From Oscillibacter sp. (GTDB taxonomy: Bacteria > Bacillota > Clostridia > Oscillospirales > Oscillospiraceae): DNA of 41,791 bases. Of the stretch, positions 9,589-18,397 are shown one piece after another. Each line of letters begins with the position of its first letter. Position 1 is the first letter of the stretch. The notes below the pieces were generated by a model. It had not been told where the DNA came from and did not search any database. It saw only the letters and a program-made list of their open reading frames with translations. The DNA is taken from assembly GCA_014799845.1 (NCBI GenBank), contig JAAVHF010000014.1, positions 11,312 to 53,102 on the forward strand. The letters are read 5' to 3'. The translations under genes and the position numbers were made by a program.

Positions 9589-10251
9589 TCAGCGGATGGG
9601 GCCGACACGGCCCCAGTCCCGCCGCTCCGTGTCCGGTGTAGCGCCGGGGGTCACCAGGAACAGCGCCTTGCCCTGCAGGTATCCCGTTTTCACCGGTCCC
9701 AGACGGCTGTCCCGGCTGTCGGAGCTGTGGTTGCGGTTGTCGCCCATGACAAAGACCTCGTCCTCCGCCAGGGTGAGGGGAAACTCCGTTCCTTCGGGCT
9801 GATAGGTGGGTTCTTTGATATAGGGCTCGTCCAGTTCCTCGCCGTCCACGGAGACGGTGCCGGTATAAAAGTCGATATCGATGGTCTGCCCGCCTACGGC
9901 GACGATCCGCTTGACCAGCGTTTCGTTCAGCTGGGGTTCGGCATTATAGTCGTTGATGACCACAACATCCCCGGCCTTGAAGCTGCAGAACATGGCATTG
10001 AGCACCAGCAGCTGGTCGCCGGTATAGAGGGTGTCCTGCATGGACGGCCCGCTGACGCTGATGAGCCGCACGCCGAAGGTAAACAGCAGTACCACGCCTA
10101 CCACCGCGATCACCAGTGCCTGGGCCCAGGTGTAGAGGTTGGCTTCCAGGGAATTGGTTTCTTTTTTCTCTTCCCCGGCGGGGTCCTCGGGCAGGGGTTC
10201 CTCCTGCGCCGTTTCTTCTTCTAATGCAAGGTCCTTTTTTTCTTCTGACAT
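9589..10251 (-). CDS. lepB: Signal peptidase I
   Basis: SGPSMQDTLYTGD, VVINDYNAEPQLNETLVKRIVAVGGQTI, VMGDNRNHSSDSR. Confidence 0.95.
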   Translation of the reverse strand: MSEEKKDLALEEETAQEEPLPEDPAGEEKKETNSLEANLYTWAQALVIAVVGVVLLFTFGVRLISVSGPSMQDTLYTGDQLLVLNAMFCSFKAGDVVVINDYNAEPQLNETLVKRIVAVGGQTIDIDFYTGTVSVDGEELDEPYIKEPTYQPEGTEFPLTLAEDEVFVMGDNRNHSSDSRDSRLGPVKTGYLQGKALFLVTPGATPDTERRDWGRVGPIR

Positions 10252-10399
10252 GGTCTGTTACCTCTCAGTTTACAAGATGACTAAGATATAGCATAGCACA
10301 AATTCCTGTAAATTACAACAAACAAGTTTATTGCAAAGTGCATGAAAAGGGGAGGAGAGGCCCTTCCCTTTTCCATTCCCTACCTAAAAATGCAGCTAT

Positions 10400-10620
10400 C
10401 GGGGGCGCTTCCCCCGCGGCCCCGAACTCCGCGCCTGCTTTTTTTTTTTTTTTTAAGCAGGCGAAAAGACACTTAAACCTGCGGTTTAAGAATGCCTTAG
10501 GCCGTCACCCGCAGGGTGACGGCCAATTACGGGGGAAACTATGTTTTGCGCTTATCCTGTAGTCCGGATCCTCTGAACCGGACTGCCGGCGTGGTTTGAC
10601 CGGCGAAGAGTGGCAAAAAA
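10400..10620 (+). repeat. Dispersed hairpin-arm element, copy C (degenerate 3' end)
   Basis: H2 CCTGC-T(16)-AA-GCAGG (10434-10461), H3 CTTAAACCtgcGGTTTAAG (10472-10490), extra hairpin GGCCGTCACCCgcaGGGTGACGGCC (10500-10524), core TTTTGCGCTTATCCTGTAGTCCGG (from 10544). Confidence 0.8.
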
Positions 10621-10776
10621 TCCGCTGTCAAGACGTGTGCGGGGGAGATACTGAACAGGCTCTAAGATGTCATCGGGGGCCCCTGCCGTCATACACGACG
10701 GGCTCTCCCGGTCCTTTGTTGCAAAATGTACTTACTTATGTTATACTGACGGCAACAAAACTATCCGGAGGTCCCC

Positions 10777-11226
10777 ATGGAACATATTCGAAAGGCAGTC
10801 CCCCGGGACGCTTCCCGCCTTGCGGAAATCCTCATCTTTGCCAAACGCACAGCCTACCGCACCATTTTTCAGAACGATGCCGTCTCTTTCGGCGAGATGC
10901 AGGTCCTGCCCCTGGCACTGGACTACCTGGAGGGCCGAGAAAGTCTGGAGCCTATCTGGGTCTATGACGACGCATTCGTCCGGGGGATGGTCCGTGCGGA
11001 GGGCGGAGAAGTGAAGGAACTGTACGTGGACCCTTTTTTTCAGGGAACCGGCATAGGGAGCAAGCTGCTGTGTTTCGCCGTGGAACAGCTGAACGCCCGG
11101 TTTTTATGGGTGCTGGAGAAAAACCGGAAAGCGATCCATTTCTACCGCTCCCACGGTTTCACACCCACAGGAGAGCGTGAGCTGGAACCGGGCACCCCGG
11201 AATACATTATAAAAATGACGCGCTGA
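10777..11226 (+). CDS. GNAT family N-acetyltransferase
   Basis: MEHIRKAVPRDASRLAEIL...VKELYVDPFFQGTGIGSKLLCFA...AIHFYRSHGFTPTGE. Confidence 0.9.
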   Translation: MEHIRKAVPRDASRLAEILIFAKRTAYRTIFQNDAVSFGEMQVLPLALDYLEGRESLEPIWVYDDAFVRGMVRAEGGEVKELYVDPFFQGTGIGSKLLCFAVEQLNARFLWVLEKNRKAIHFYRSHGFTPTGERELEPGTPEYIIKMTR

Positions 11227-11244
11227 ATGAGTTCTGGTTTTATC

Positions 11245-11279
11245 AAAAAACGGGCCGGGAAATGTTCCCGGCCCGTTTG
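11245..11279. terminator. Bidirectional hairpin terminator between convergent GNAT and fakA
   Basis: AAAAACGGGCCGGGAAatgTTCCCGGCCCGTTT. Confidence 0.75.
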
Positions 11280-11286
11280 CCATGCT

Positions 11287-12963
11287 TTACTCGATGCTGA
11301 CGATATAATAGTAGACCGGCTGTCCGCCCGGCAGGATGGACAGTTCCGCGTCGGGACATTTCTCGGTAAACAGGGACTCCGCCTCCTGCGCCTGCTCCTC
11401 GGTGACGTCCTCGCCGTAGAACAGGGTGACGAACTCCGCGCCCTTCTCCGCCGCCTTTTCCGCCAGCTTTTCCAGCATCACGGAAATATCCTGATTGGTG
11501 CCGAACAGCTTTCCGTCCAGCAAAGAGAGGTAGTCGCCCTCGTTGATGGCGAAGCCGTCGAAATCGCTGTTCCGGGCGGCATAGGTGATCTGAGCGGTGG
11601 AGACGTGCCTGCTGGCCTCGGTCATGGTTTCCAGCAGATCCTGGGCCTCCATCTCCGTATCCACGCTCATCATGGCGGTAACGCCCTGAGGAATGGTCTC
11701 GGTGGGGACCACGATTACTTCCTTGGAGGTCAGGCCCGCGCACTGCTGCGCGGCCATGATGATATTCTTATTATTGGGCAGCACGAATACCGTCTCGGCG
11801 GGGACCTTTTCGATTTCCTTGAGGATGCTCTCGGTGGAGGGATTCATGGTCTGGCCGCCGGAGATCACGCCGTCTACGCCCAGGTCTCTGAACACCGCGG
11901 CAAGTCCATCTCCGGCGCAGACGGACAGGAAGCCGTAGCGCTTCTCAGGAGCGGCTTCAACGGCTCCGCCGCTTTCCAGTTCCTCCTCGATTGCGTCCAG
12001 GTCGTCCGTACTCTGGGCTTTCTTTCCCGCGGCCACATCCTCGGCCTGGGTGCGCATATTCTCGATCTTGGCCAGCTCCAGGGTGCCGTACCGCTGGGCC
12101 TCGGTGAGGGCGTTGCCGGGGATGTTGGTGTGGACGTGGACCTTGAAGGCCTCGTCGTCTTCGCCGATCACCAGACTGTCGCCGATGCTGTTGAGGTAGT
12201 CCCGCAGAGGGGTGAGGTTCACCTCGGGATCGTCCTTGCGCACGATGAAAACGGTGTCAAAGGCAAAGGTGATATCCTCAGCGGAAAAGACGTTGAAATC
12301 GGCCTTTTCCTGCTTGGCGGAGGCTTCCTCGGTCACCTCCGGCATAGCCTCGCCCCGCAGGGAGGCCAGCATGCCGTCCAGAATGGCCAGGTATCCCTTG
12401 CCGCCAGCGTCCACTACGCCGGCCTTTTTCAGCACGGGGTTCATATCGGTGGTCTGGGCCAGCACCTCATAGCCCACCCGGATGGCCTCGGCCAGCACGT
12501 ATTCCACGTCGTTGTTTTCGCCCGCGGCCTCCTGGGCCCGCTTGGCAGCCAGACGGGAGACGGTGAGAACGGTGCCCTCGGCGGGCTTCATCACCGCGCC
12601 GTAGGCGGAGGACACGCCCTCCTGCAGGGCGGCGGCCAGCAGGGCGGCGTCCGCGGAGGCATGGCCCTTCAGGGCCTTGGACATCCCACGGAAGAGGAGG
12701 GAGAGGATAACGCCGGAGTTGCCCCGTGCGCCCCGCAGGAGGGCGCCGGCGGTAATGGAGGCGGCCTGACCGATGTCCTGGGGCTCACTCTTCTTCAATT
12801 CGGCGGCGGCGGTGCCGATCGTCAGGCTCATATTGGTGCCCGTGTCGCCGTCGGGGACGGGGAAGACGTTGAGGTCGTTGATCTTCTGCTTTTGCAGCGT
12901 GATGGCGGCGGCCCCATGGAGGACCATTGCCTTGAACTGGATTCCGTTGATCGAATGAATCAT
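11287..12963 (-). CDS. fakA: DAK/DhaL-domain protein (FakA/YloV family fatty acid kinase)
   Basis: Nucleotide-binding NVFPVPDGDTGTNMSLT, GARGNSGVILSLLFRG; followed by DegV-like/EDD region; paired with YloU. Confidence 0.9.
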   Translation of the reverse strand: MIHSINGIQFKAMVLHGAAAITLQKQKINDLNVFPVPDGDTGTNMSLTIGTAAAELKKSEPQDIGQAASITAGALLRGARGNSGVILSLLFRGMSKALKGHASADAALLAAALQEGVSSAYGAVMKPAEGTVLTVSRLAAKRAQEAAGENNDVEYVLAEAIRVGYEVLAQTTDMNPVLKKAGVVDAGGKGYLAILDGMLASLRGEAMPEVTEEASAKQEKADFNVFSAEDITFAFDTVFIVRKDDPEVNLTPLRDYLNSIGDSLVIGEDDEAFKVHVHTNIPGNALTEAQRYGTLELAKIENMRTQAEDVAAGKKAQSTDDLDAIEEELESGGAVEAAPEKRYGFLSVCAGDGLAAVFRDLGVDGVISGGQTMNPSTESILKEIEKVPAETVFVLPNNKNIIMAAQQCAGLTSKEVIVVPTETIPQGVTAMMSVDTEMEAQDLLETMTEASRHVSTAQITYAARNSDFDGFAINEGDYLSLLDGKLFGTNQDISVMLEKLAEKAAEKGAEFVTLFYGEDVTEEQAQEAESLFTEKCPDAELSILPGGQPVYYYIVSIE

Positions 12964-12971
12964 AGCTCCCG

Positions 12972-13334
12972 TTATACCCCCTTGGAATTAGACACAGAGT
13001 CCACACAGACGTCCACGTTTTTCACGGGGATTCCGGTATACTTGCTGACTTTATACTGCACCTCGCTCATGATGGAGCGGCAGACGGCAGTGATATTGAT
13101 GCCGTGTTCGACGATGATGTGGAGGCGGATGGTGACGGTGGAGTCCTCGTTATAGATGACCTGGACGCCCTTACTCATGGCCTCCTTGCGCAGGAGATGG
13201 ACCAAACCGTCGGTCATGGAGCGGAAAGCCATGCCTTTCACGCCGAAGCAGTTGGTGGCGGCGTTCCCGGTAATATTGGTAAAAACGGCGTCACTGATAC
13301 TGATGGTTCCTTTTTTTCCTTGCAGTTTTATCAT
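12972..13334 (-). CDS. yloU: Asp23/Gls24 family protein (YloU-like)
   Basis: MIKLQGKKGTISISDAVFTNITGNAATNCFGVKGM...IVEHGINITAVCRSIMSEVQYKVSKYTGIPVKNVDV; start placed at 13334 (RBS GAAAGGGTG) rather than ORF-track 13448. Confidence 0.88.
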   Translation of the reverse strand: MIKLQGKKGTISISDAVFTNITGNAATNCFGVKGMAFRSMTDGLVHLLRKEAMSKGVQVIYNEDSTVTIRLHIIVEHGINITAVCRSIMSEVQYKVSKYTGIPVKNVDVCVDSVSNSKGV

Positions 13335-13514
13335 AAAAAACACCCTTTCAGCGGAGTAACTGATATTTGCTGACATTTTAAGATTTTGCAATGTATTATT
13401 ATATACTATTTTTTCCCAGAGTACAAGTAGGAAAAATGAAATCCTCAAAATGTCTGAAAAGAGGGCAAATTCCTATTGAAAAATGGGCTGGTTTGACATA
13501 ATATATAGCAGGGG

Positions 13515-14248
13515 CGGAGCCTCTGTGCCGCTTTTCCATGTCATCGGGACGAATTTCGTACCGCCCCTGCGGGGCGGCGGGGGCTTTCTGCTTTCATTAG
13601 TTTTCGCCCTGCCGGGCGGGGCCTTCTTTTCGCGCACGCGAAAAGAAGCAAAAGCGTGCTCAAGGGGGCTTCGCCGCCCTTGAGAATCCCCTGATGTGTC
13701 GATTTGTTTTGCGCTTGTCCCGCGGTCTGTCCGCTCTGAACCTCGTCGGGGCGAAATCCACTCCGTTCCGTTTTCGGCTTGCGCCGAAAACTGCACTCCG
13801 CTGCTTTGCCCCTCCTCTTCCCCACGCGACCCACTTCGTTGGGCTCGCGCGGGGACCCCGTATTCCCCGTGTACCGGGCGAAGCGTCTGTCCGAAGATGT
13901 CGTCGGTGATCCCTACCGTATTGCTTTGGGTTCTCCCGGCGCTGGACTGCGGTCGCGGTAGACGGCCCCCCTTGCGGAGCAGTCTCTTTTTAACAGGCCG
14001 GCAGGCGGAGTTCTTCAACCACCAAGCCGCCAGAAGGACAATTTCCAACTCAGGGGCATCCAATCCGGCAAATCACCGCCCAATGGTGACTAACCCCCGT
14101 AAATATAAGGGATTCTTAAACCGCCAGGTTTAAGTGACTTTTTGCCTACTTTTTGTTCACACAAAAAGTAGGCGCGGGGCGTCCGGGGCCGCGCAGGCCC
14201 CGAGCCGATTATGAGAAAAATCTACCGTTCGCGCCGGTCAGGCGCGAA
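13515..14248 (+). repeat. Dispersed hairpin-arm element, copy D (full unit: type-2 left arm, core, peptide segment, spacer, inverted type-1 right arm)
   Basis: Left: H0 CCGCCCCtgcGGGGCGG (13561-13577), H1 CGCCCtgccGGGCG (13605-13618), H2 CTTCTTTTCGCG/CGCGAAAAGAAG (13623-13648), H3 CTCAAGGG..CCCTTGAG (13659-13684), core 13707-13736. Right (inverted): CTTAAACCgccaGGTTTAAG, CCTACTTTTTGT/ACAAAAAGTAGG, CGGGGCC/GGCCCCG (14184-14202), H0 TTCGCGCC/GGCGCGAA (14228-14248). Confidence 0.85.
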
Positions 14249-14272
14249 GAGAAGAAAGGAAGTATATATCAG

Positions 14273-14827
14273 GTGCGAGTCATAACGGGTGCCGCCCGCG
14301 GGCGGCGGCTAAAAGAATTAGAGGGCTATGAGACCAGGCCCACCACCGACCGGGTCAAGGAAGGCATCTTCAATATTATCCAATTCGATATAGAGGGAAG
14401 AAAAGCCCTCGACCTGTTCGCCGGAACAGGTCAGCTTGGCATTGAAGCCCTCAGCCGCGGCGCGGCCTCCGCCGTGTTCGTTGAGCAGCGGCGGGACGCC
14501 GCCGCCCTGGTGAAGGACAATCTGAAAATCACCGCCCTTGGGGAAAACGCAAGAGTCGTCTGCGGGGAGGCCATGGCCTTCCTCTCCTCCACAAAGGAAA
14601 AATTCGACCTCATCTTTGTGGATCCGCCCTACGCGGCCAATCTTTGGGAAAATGCAATAAAAACAATTTATCAGTTTGACATTTTGTCGAACCATGGTAT
14701 AATAATCTGTGAATCTCCCTTAAGCCAGGAAATGCCCCCGGTGGAGCCCCCTTACTTCCTGCACCGGACCTACCGCTACGGGAAGATCAAGATCACCACC
14801 TACCACCGGGAGGAGGACGCCCAATGA
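14273..14827 (+). CDS. rsmD: 16S rRNA (guanine966-N2)-methyltransferase RsmD
   Basis: VRVITGAARGRRLKELEGYETRPTTDRVKEGIFNII...DLFAGTGQLGIEALSRGA...FVDPPYA; GTG start at 14273 with RBS; the upstream ORF extension is repeat D. Confidence 0.92.
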   Translation: MRVITGAARGRRLKELEGYETRPTTDRVKEGIFNIIQFDIEGRKALDLFAGTGQLGIEALSRGAASAVFVEQRRDAAALVKDNLKITALGENARVVCGEAMAFLSSTKEKFDLIFVDPPYAANLWENAIKTIYQFDILSNHGIIICESPLSQEMPPVEPPYFLHRTYRYGKIKITTYHREEDAQ

Positions 14828-15309
14828 AGATCGCCGTCTGCCCCGGAAGCTTCGACCCCATTACCGTGGGGCACCTGGATCTGGTGGAGCGGGCCGCCGT
14901 CATTTTCGATGAGGTCGTTCTCTGCGTTATGGTCAACGCGGAGAAGCGTCCCATGTTTTCCCTTGAGGAGCGGCTGGAGCTGGCGCGCGCCGCCGTGGCC
15001 CACCTGCCCAACGCGCGGGCTGAGGCATGCGGCGGCCTGCTGGCCGCTTTTGCCAGGGACCGTGGGGCCTGCGCCCTGGTCAAGGGCGTCCGGGGCGGCG
15101 CGGATTTCGACTGGGAGACCCAGATGGCCCAGATCAACCGGGACCTGTGTCCCACGCTGGACACCATCCTCCTGCCCGCCCGGCCCGAACACACGCATAT
15201 CAGCTCCACCATGGTGCGGGAAATGCTGCGCTATCATCAGAAGCTGGACGCATATATCCCCTCAGGCGCCATGAGCGCCCTGCTCAGGATCAGACAAGGA
15301 AAGGTATAA
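14824..15309 (+). CDS. coaD: Phosphopantetheine adenylyltransferase
   Basis: KIAVCPGSFDPITVGHLDLVERAA...VKGVRGGADFDWETQMAQINRDL...HISSTMVRE; ATGA overlap with rsmD. Confidence 0.97.
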   Translation: MKIAVCPGSFDPITVGHLDLVERAAVIFDEVVLCVMVNAEKRPMFSLEERLELARAAVAHLPNARAEACGGLLAAFARDRGACALVKGVRGGADFDWETQMAQINRDLCPTLDTILLPARPEHTHISSTMVREMLRYHQKLDAYIPSGAMSALLRIRQGKV

Positions 15310-15316
15310 GAACATT

Positions 15317-15826
15317 ATGGCAAACGACGTTTATTATTTGATTGATCTGCTTTATGAGATGATTGACGGAGCCAAGGGCGTGGCCTTTTCCCCCGATAAG
15401 TGCATTCTCGTCCGTGACGACGCGCTGGAGCTGCTGGAGCAGCTGAAGGGAGAACTGCCCGCCGAGCTGAAGAAAGCCCAGGATCTGATCCGCCGCCGGG
15501 ACGAGTTTGTGGAGGAAGCCAAGAAGGAGGCCGAACGCGTCCGCCGTCAGGCGGACATAGACGCCAAGACCATCGTGGGCGAGAGCGAGATCGCCCGGGT
15601 GGCCCGGGACAAGGCCCGGGAGATGGTCACGCAGGCCAACGAGCGGTCCAAGGCCATCATCAACGTGGCCAACGAGTACACCGACGACGCGCTGCGCCGT
15701 ACGGAGGAGGCCATCCAGCAGGCGTTGGAGGAGGTCCGGGAATCCCGGACCCGTTTCCGGGCTGTCTCCCGTGAGAAGCTCCAGTCCCAGCAGGCCCGGC
15801 TGGAAGAGCAGTCGGGTGGAAACTGA
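15317..15826 (+). CDS. Coiled-coil protein resembling ATPase subunit H/F0-b-like proteins
   Basis: Long charged coiled coil (LKKAQDLIRRRDEFVEEAKKEAERVRRQADIDAKTIVGESEIARVARDKAREMVTQANERSKAI), good RBS. Confidence 0.75.
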   Translation: MANDVYYLIDLLYEMIDGAKGVAFSPDKCILVRDDALELLEQLKGELPAELKKAQDLIRRRDEFVEEAKKEAERVRRQADIDAKTIVGESEIARVARDKAREMVTQANERSKAIINVANEYTDDALRRTEEAIQQALEEVRESRTRFRAVSREKLQSQQARLEEQSGGN

Positions 15827-15911
15827 CCTGCTGTGCTTTGTGCAGATCGCTGAACTTTTTCGGTGATTTTATCAATATTTGTTGATTTGAACCCGTATTT
15901 TGTGGTTTTGT

Positions 15912-15952
15912 CCGTCTCCCGCGCAATATCTTGTGCGGGAGACGGAATTTTT
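15912..15952 (+). terminator. Rho-independent terminator upstream of mraZ
   Basis: CCGTCTCCCGCgcaatatcttgtGCGGGAGACGG followed by AATTTTTT. Confidence 0.88.
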
Positions 15953-16049
15953 TACGCTTTTTGATAGAACATGTGTTTTAAATTGCAAAATCTTCCGTAT
16001 TTCGTGCAAAACCGCGTATTTTCGCCACAAAAAAATGTAAATTTTGTCC

Positions 16050-16078
16050 TTGCAATTCCAGACGGCATGACGTATACT
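16050..16078 (+). promoter_or_regulatory. Promoter of mraZ/dcw operon
   Basis: TTGCAA (16050-16055), 17-bp spacer, TATACT (16073-16078). Confidence 0.7.
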
Positions 16079-16085
16079 AATGATT

Positions 16086-16115
16086 AAGTGGTGGAAAGTA
16101 GGGCGAAGTGGGGGA
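16086..16115 (+). promoter_or_regulatory. Three tandem 10-bp MraZ-box-like repeats
   Basis: AAGTGGTGGA-AAGTAGGGCG-AAGTGGGGGA, exact 10-bp periodicity, immediately downstream of the -10 element and upstream of mraZ. Confidence 0.7.
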
Positions 16116-16224
16116 TTTCCCCTGGTTCGGCCCTGGCACAGCCGCTTTGTATCCGCGTCCTGACCGAAGGGGAGGACGCGGCGAAGCGCGCCGCGGCTGC
16201 GGCGGGAGAGGCGGGCGGGGAGCC

Positions 16225-16641
16225 GTGATCGGGCAGTATCAGCACAATATCGATGCCAAGGGACGGCTGTTTATCCCCGCCAAGTACCGGGAGGAGCTGG
16301 GGGAGACTTTTTATGTCACCCTGGGCCTGGACGGCTGCCTGTCCGTTTACTCCGACGCCAAGTGGGCGGAGCTGACGGAGAAGTTCGACGCCCTGCCCAT
16401 CTCCCAGGCCAGGAAAATGCGGACCCTTTTCGCCAACGCCGCAAAATGCGAGCCGGATTCCCAGGGACGTATCCTCATCCCCGCCAAGCTGCGGCAGTAC
16501 GCGGCGCTGGAGAAGGAGGTCGTCATCAACGGCGCTTCCAAGTGCCTGGAGCTGTGGAACCCGGAGCGGTGGGCCCCCATCGAGGACGCGGGACTGGACC
16601 CGGAGAACCTGGCCGCCGCTATGGAAGAGTTGGGATTCTGA
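16225..16641 (+). CDS. mraZ: Transcriptional regulator MraZ
   Basis: VIGQYQHNIDAKGRLFIPAKYREELGETFYVTLGLDGCLSVY...SQGRILIPAKLRQYA; GTG start (ORF track 16108 is over-extended). Confidence 0.95.
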   Translation: MIGQYQHNIDAKGRLFIPAKYREELGETFYVTLGLDGCLSVYSDAKWAELTEKFDALPISQARKMRTLFANAAKCEPDSQGRILIPAKLRQYAALEKEVVINGASKCLELWNPERWAPIEDAGLDPENLAAAMEELGF

Positions 16642-16720
16642 GTCCTGGGCGGACGGCCAATGCGCCCCGGGCTGCCCGGCGCGTCTGTCTGCGCCGCACG
16701 GTAACGAAAGAAGTATTTAT

Positions 16721-17668
16721 ATGGAAGAAAAGGACTACGGGCACAAGCCCGTACTGCTGGAGGAGTGCCTGAACGCGCTGGCCATCCGGCCGGACGGCGT
16801 CTATCTGGACGGCACCCTGGGCCGGGCGGGCCACTCTCAGGCGATTCTCCGATGCCTGACCACCGGACGGCTCATCGGCGTGGACCGGGATCTGGCCGCC
16901 ATTGAGGCCGCGAGGGAACGGCTGGCGGAATTCGGGGACCGGGTGACGCTGGTCCATGGAAATTTCTCCGATCTGGAAGACATTCTCCGGAATCTGGGTA
17001 TAACAGGTATAGACGGGATGCTCTTCGATCTGGGCGTCTCCTCGCCGCAGCTGGACGAGCCCCGGCGGGGGTTCAGCTACATGCACGACGCGCCGCTGGA
17101 TATGCGGATGGACGAGACGGCGGAGCTGGACGCCGGGCAGGTGGTGAACACCTGGAGCGGGGAGGAACTGCGCCGGATCTTATACGAGTACGGCGAGGAG
17201 CGCTACGCGCCCCAGATCGCCCGGGCCATTGTCCGCGGCAGAGAGGACAAGCCCATCGAGACCACCGGGGAACTGGTGGAAGTGATCCGCTCCGCCATGC
17301 CGGGCAAGGCCCTGCGGGAGAAGCAGCACCCAGCGAAGCGCAGCTTCCAGGCCATCCGCATCGCCGTCAACGGCGAGCTGGACGCTCTGCCGCCCATGCT
17401 GGAAGCGGCGGCGGAGGGGCTGGCCCCCGGCGGACGGCTGGCGGTGATCACCTTCCACAGCCTGGAGGACCGCATTGTCAAGCAGAAAATGAGGGAACTG
17501 GCCACCGGGTGTACCTGTCCGCCGGAATTCCCCGTCTGCGTGTGCGGGAAAAAGCCGAAACTGAAGCTGGTGAACCGTAAACCCATCGTGTCCGGTCCCG
17601 CCGAACTGGAGGAGAACCCCAGGGCCCGCAGCGCCAAGCTGCGCGTGGCGGAACGGACGGAATACTGA
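16721..17668 (+). CDS. rsmH: 16S rRNA (cytosine1402-N4)-methyltransferase RsmH
   Basis: HKPVLLEECLNAL...YLDGTLGRAGHSQAIL...FDLGVSSPQLDEPRRGFSYMHDAPLDMRMD. Confidence 0.97.
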   Translation: MEEKDYGHKPVLLEECLNALAIRPDGVYLDGTLGRAGHSQAILRCLTTGRLIGVDRDLAAIEAARERLAEFGDRVTLVHGNFSDLEDILRNLGITGIDGMLFDLGVSSPQLDEPRRGFSYMHDAPLDMRMDETAELDAGQVVNTWSGEELRRILYEYGEERYAPQIARAIVRGREDKPIETTGELVEVIRSAMPGKALREKQHPAKRSFQAIRIAVNGELDALPPMLEAAAEGLAPGGRLAVITFHSLEDRIVKQKMRELATGCTCPPEFPVCVCGKKPKLKLVNRKPIVSGPAELEENPRARSAKLRVAERTEY

Positions 17669-17699
17669 AGCGCGAATTCAGGAGAGAGGAGGACCTTCC

Positions 17700-18269
17700 A
17701 TGGCCGCGTACGATAAAAGGGCAAACCGCAGACCCGGCGCCCCCAGGCCCGTGGAAGGCAACCTGGCGCGGAAGCTGGACCGCCGCGAGCTGGACAGGCG
17801 TGAACTGGACCGCAGCGGGCGGATGGAATTTGATGAACTCTATGAGCGCCGGCCGGAGAGCGCCATGGAGCGGAACGCCCGCCGCCGGGCAAACTTCAAG
17901 GCCACGCTGCGGACGGCCCAGAGGGTGTCGCCCATGGCAATGCTGGGATTTGCGTGCGTGGCGGCCCTGATGGTAGCGCTGCTGCTCTGTTATGTGCGGC
18001 TCAACAGCATTTCCCGGAGCATCGTATCCATGAAGTCGGAAATCAATCAGCTGAAGGTGGAGCAGGTCAATCTGCTGACCGAGTACGAGCAGACCTTCGA
18101 CCTTTCCGCCGTGAAGGAGGCCGCGGAGGCCGCCGGCATGACCCAGCCCAGTGAAGGCCAGATTTATTATGTCAGCCTGCCGGGAGAGGACCAGGTTACG
18201 GCCCACCAGGTGGAGAGCGGCGCACTGGAGCGGCTCTTTACCGCGTTGAGCCGATGGATCAGGAGGTAG
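17700..18269 (+). CDS. FtsL-like cell division protein (charged N-term, single TM, short coiled coil)
   Basis: Position between rsmH and PBP; MAMLGFACVAALMVALLLCYVRLNSISRSIVSMKSEINQLKVEQVNLLTEYEQTFDLSAVKEAAEAAGM. Confidence 0.8.
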   Translation: MAAYDKRANRRPGAPRPVEGNLARKLDRRELDRRELDRSGRMEFDELYERRPESAMERNARRRANFKATLRTAQRVSPMAMLGFACVAALMVALLLCYVRLNSISRSIVSMKSEINQLKVEQVNLLTEYEQTFDLSAVKEAAEAAGMTQPSEGQIYYVSLPGEDQVTAHQVESGALERLFTALSRWIRR

Positions 18270-18397
18270 GCCGCAGGCATATTTTCCCGGCGTGCACGTA
18301 TAAATGGATTGGTAAGCGTCCCGCCCTGCCGCCGGGGCGGGCGGACGTCGGGAGCGGAGGAGATCCTCCGGCTCCCGCTTTTGTCAAGGAGGAGCGT

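Noticed and set aside
10338-10562. 74-aa ORF with FFFFFKQ
   Set aside because: Created by the T16 tract in copy C; no RBS or homology.
11227-13155. 642-aa plus-strand ORF opposite fakA
   Set aside because: Antisense shadow of FakA/YloV with low-complexity GH/GL composition.
13473-14063. 196-aa minus-strand ORF and overlapping 145-aa plus-strand ORF in copy D (and 89-aa ORF 27509-27778 in copy E)
   Set aside because: They run across hairpin arms and core in different frames; D/E differences in the TGRQAEFFNHQA...NRQV stretch include several replacements. Likely spurious calls within the repeat; only the 24-codon VYRAKRL frame shows synonymous bias.
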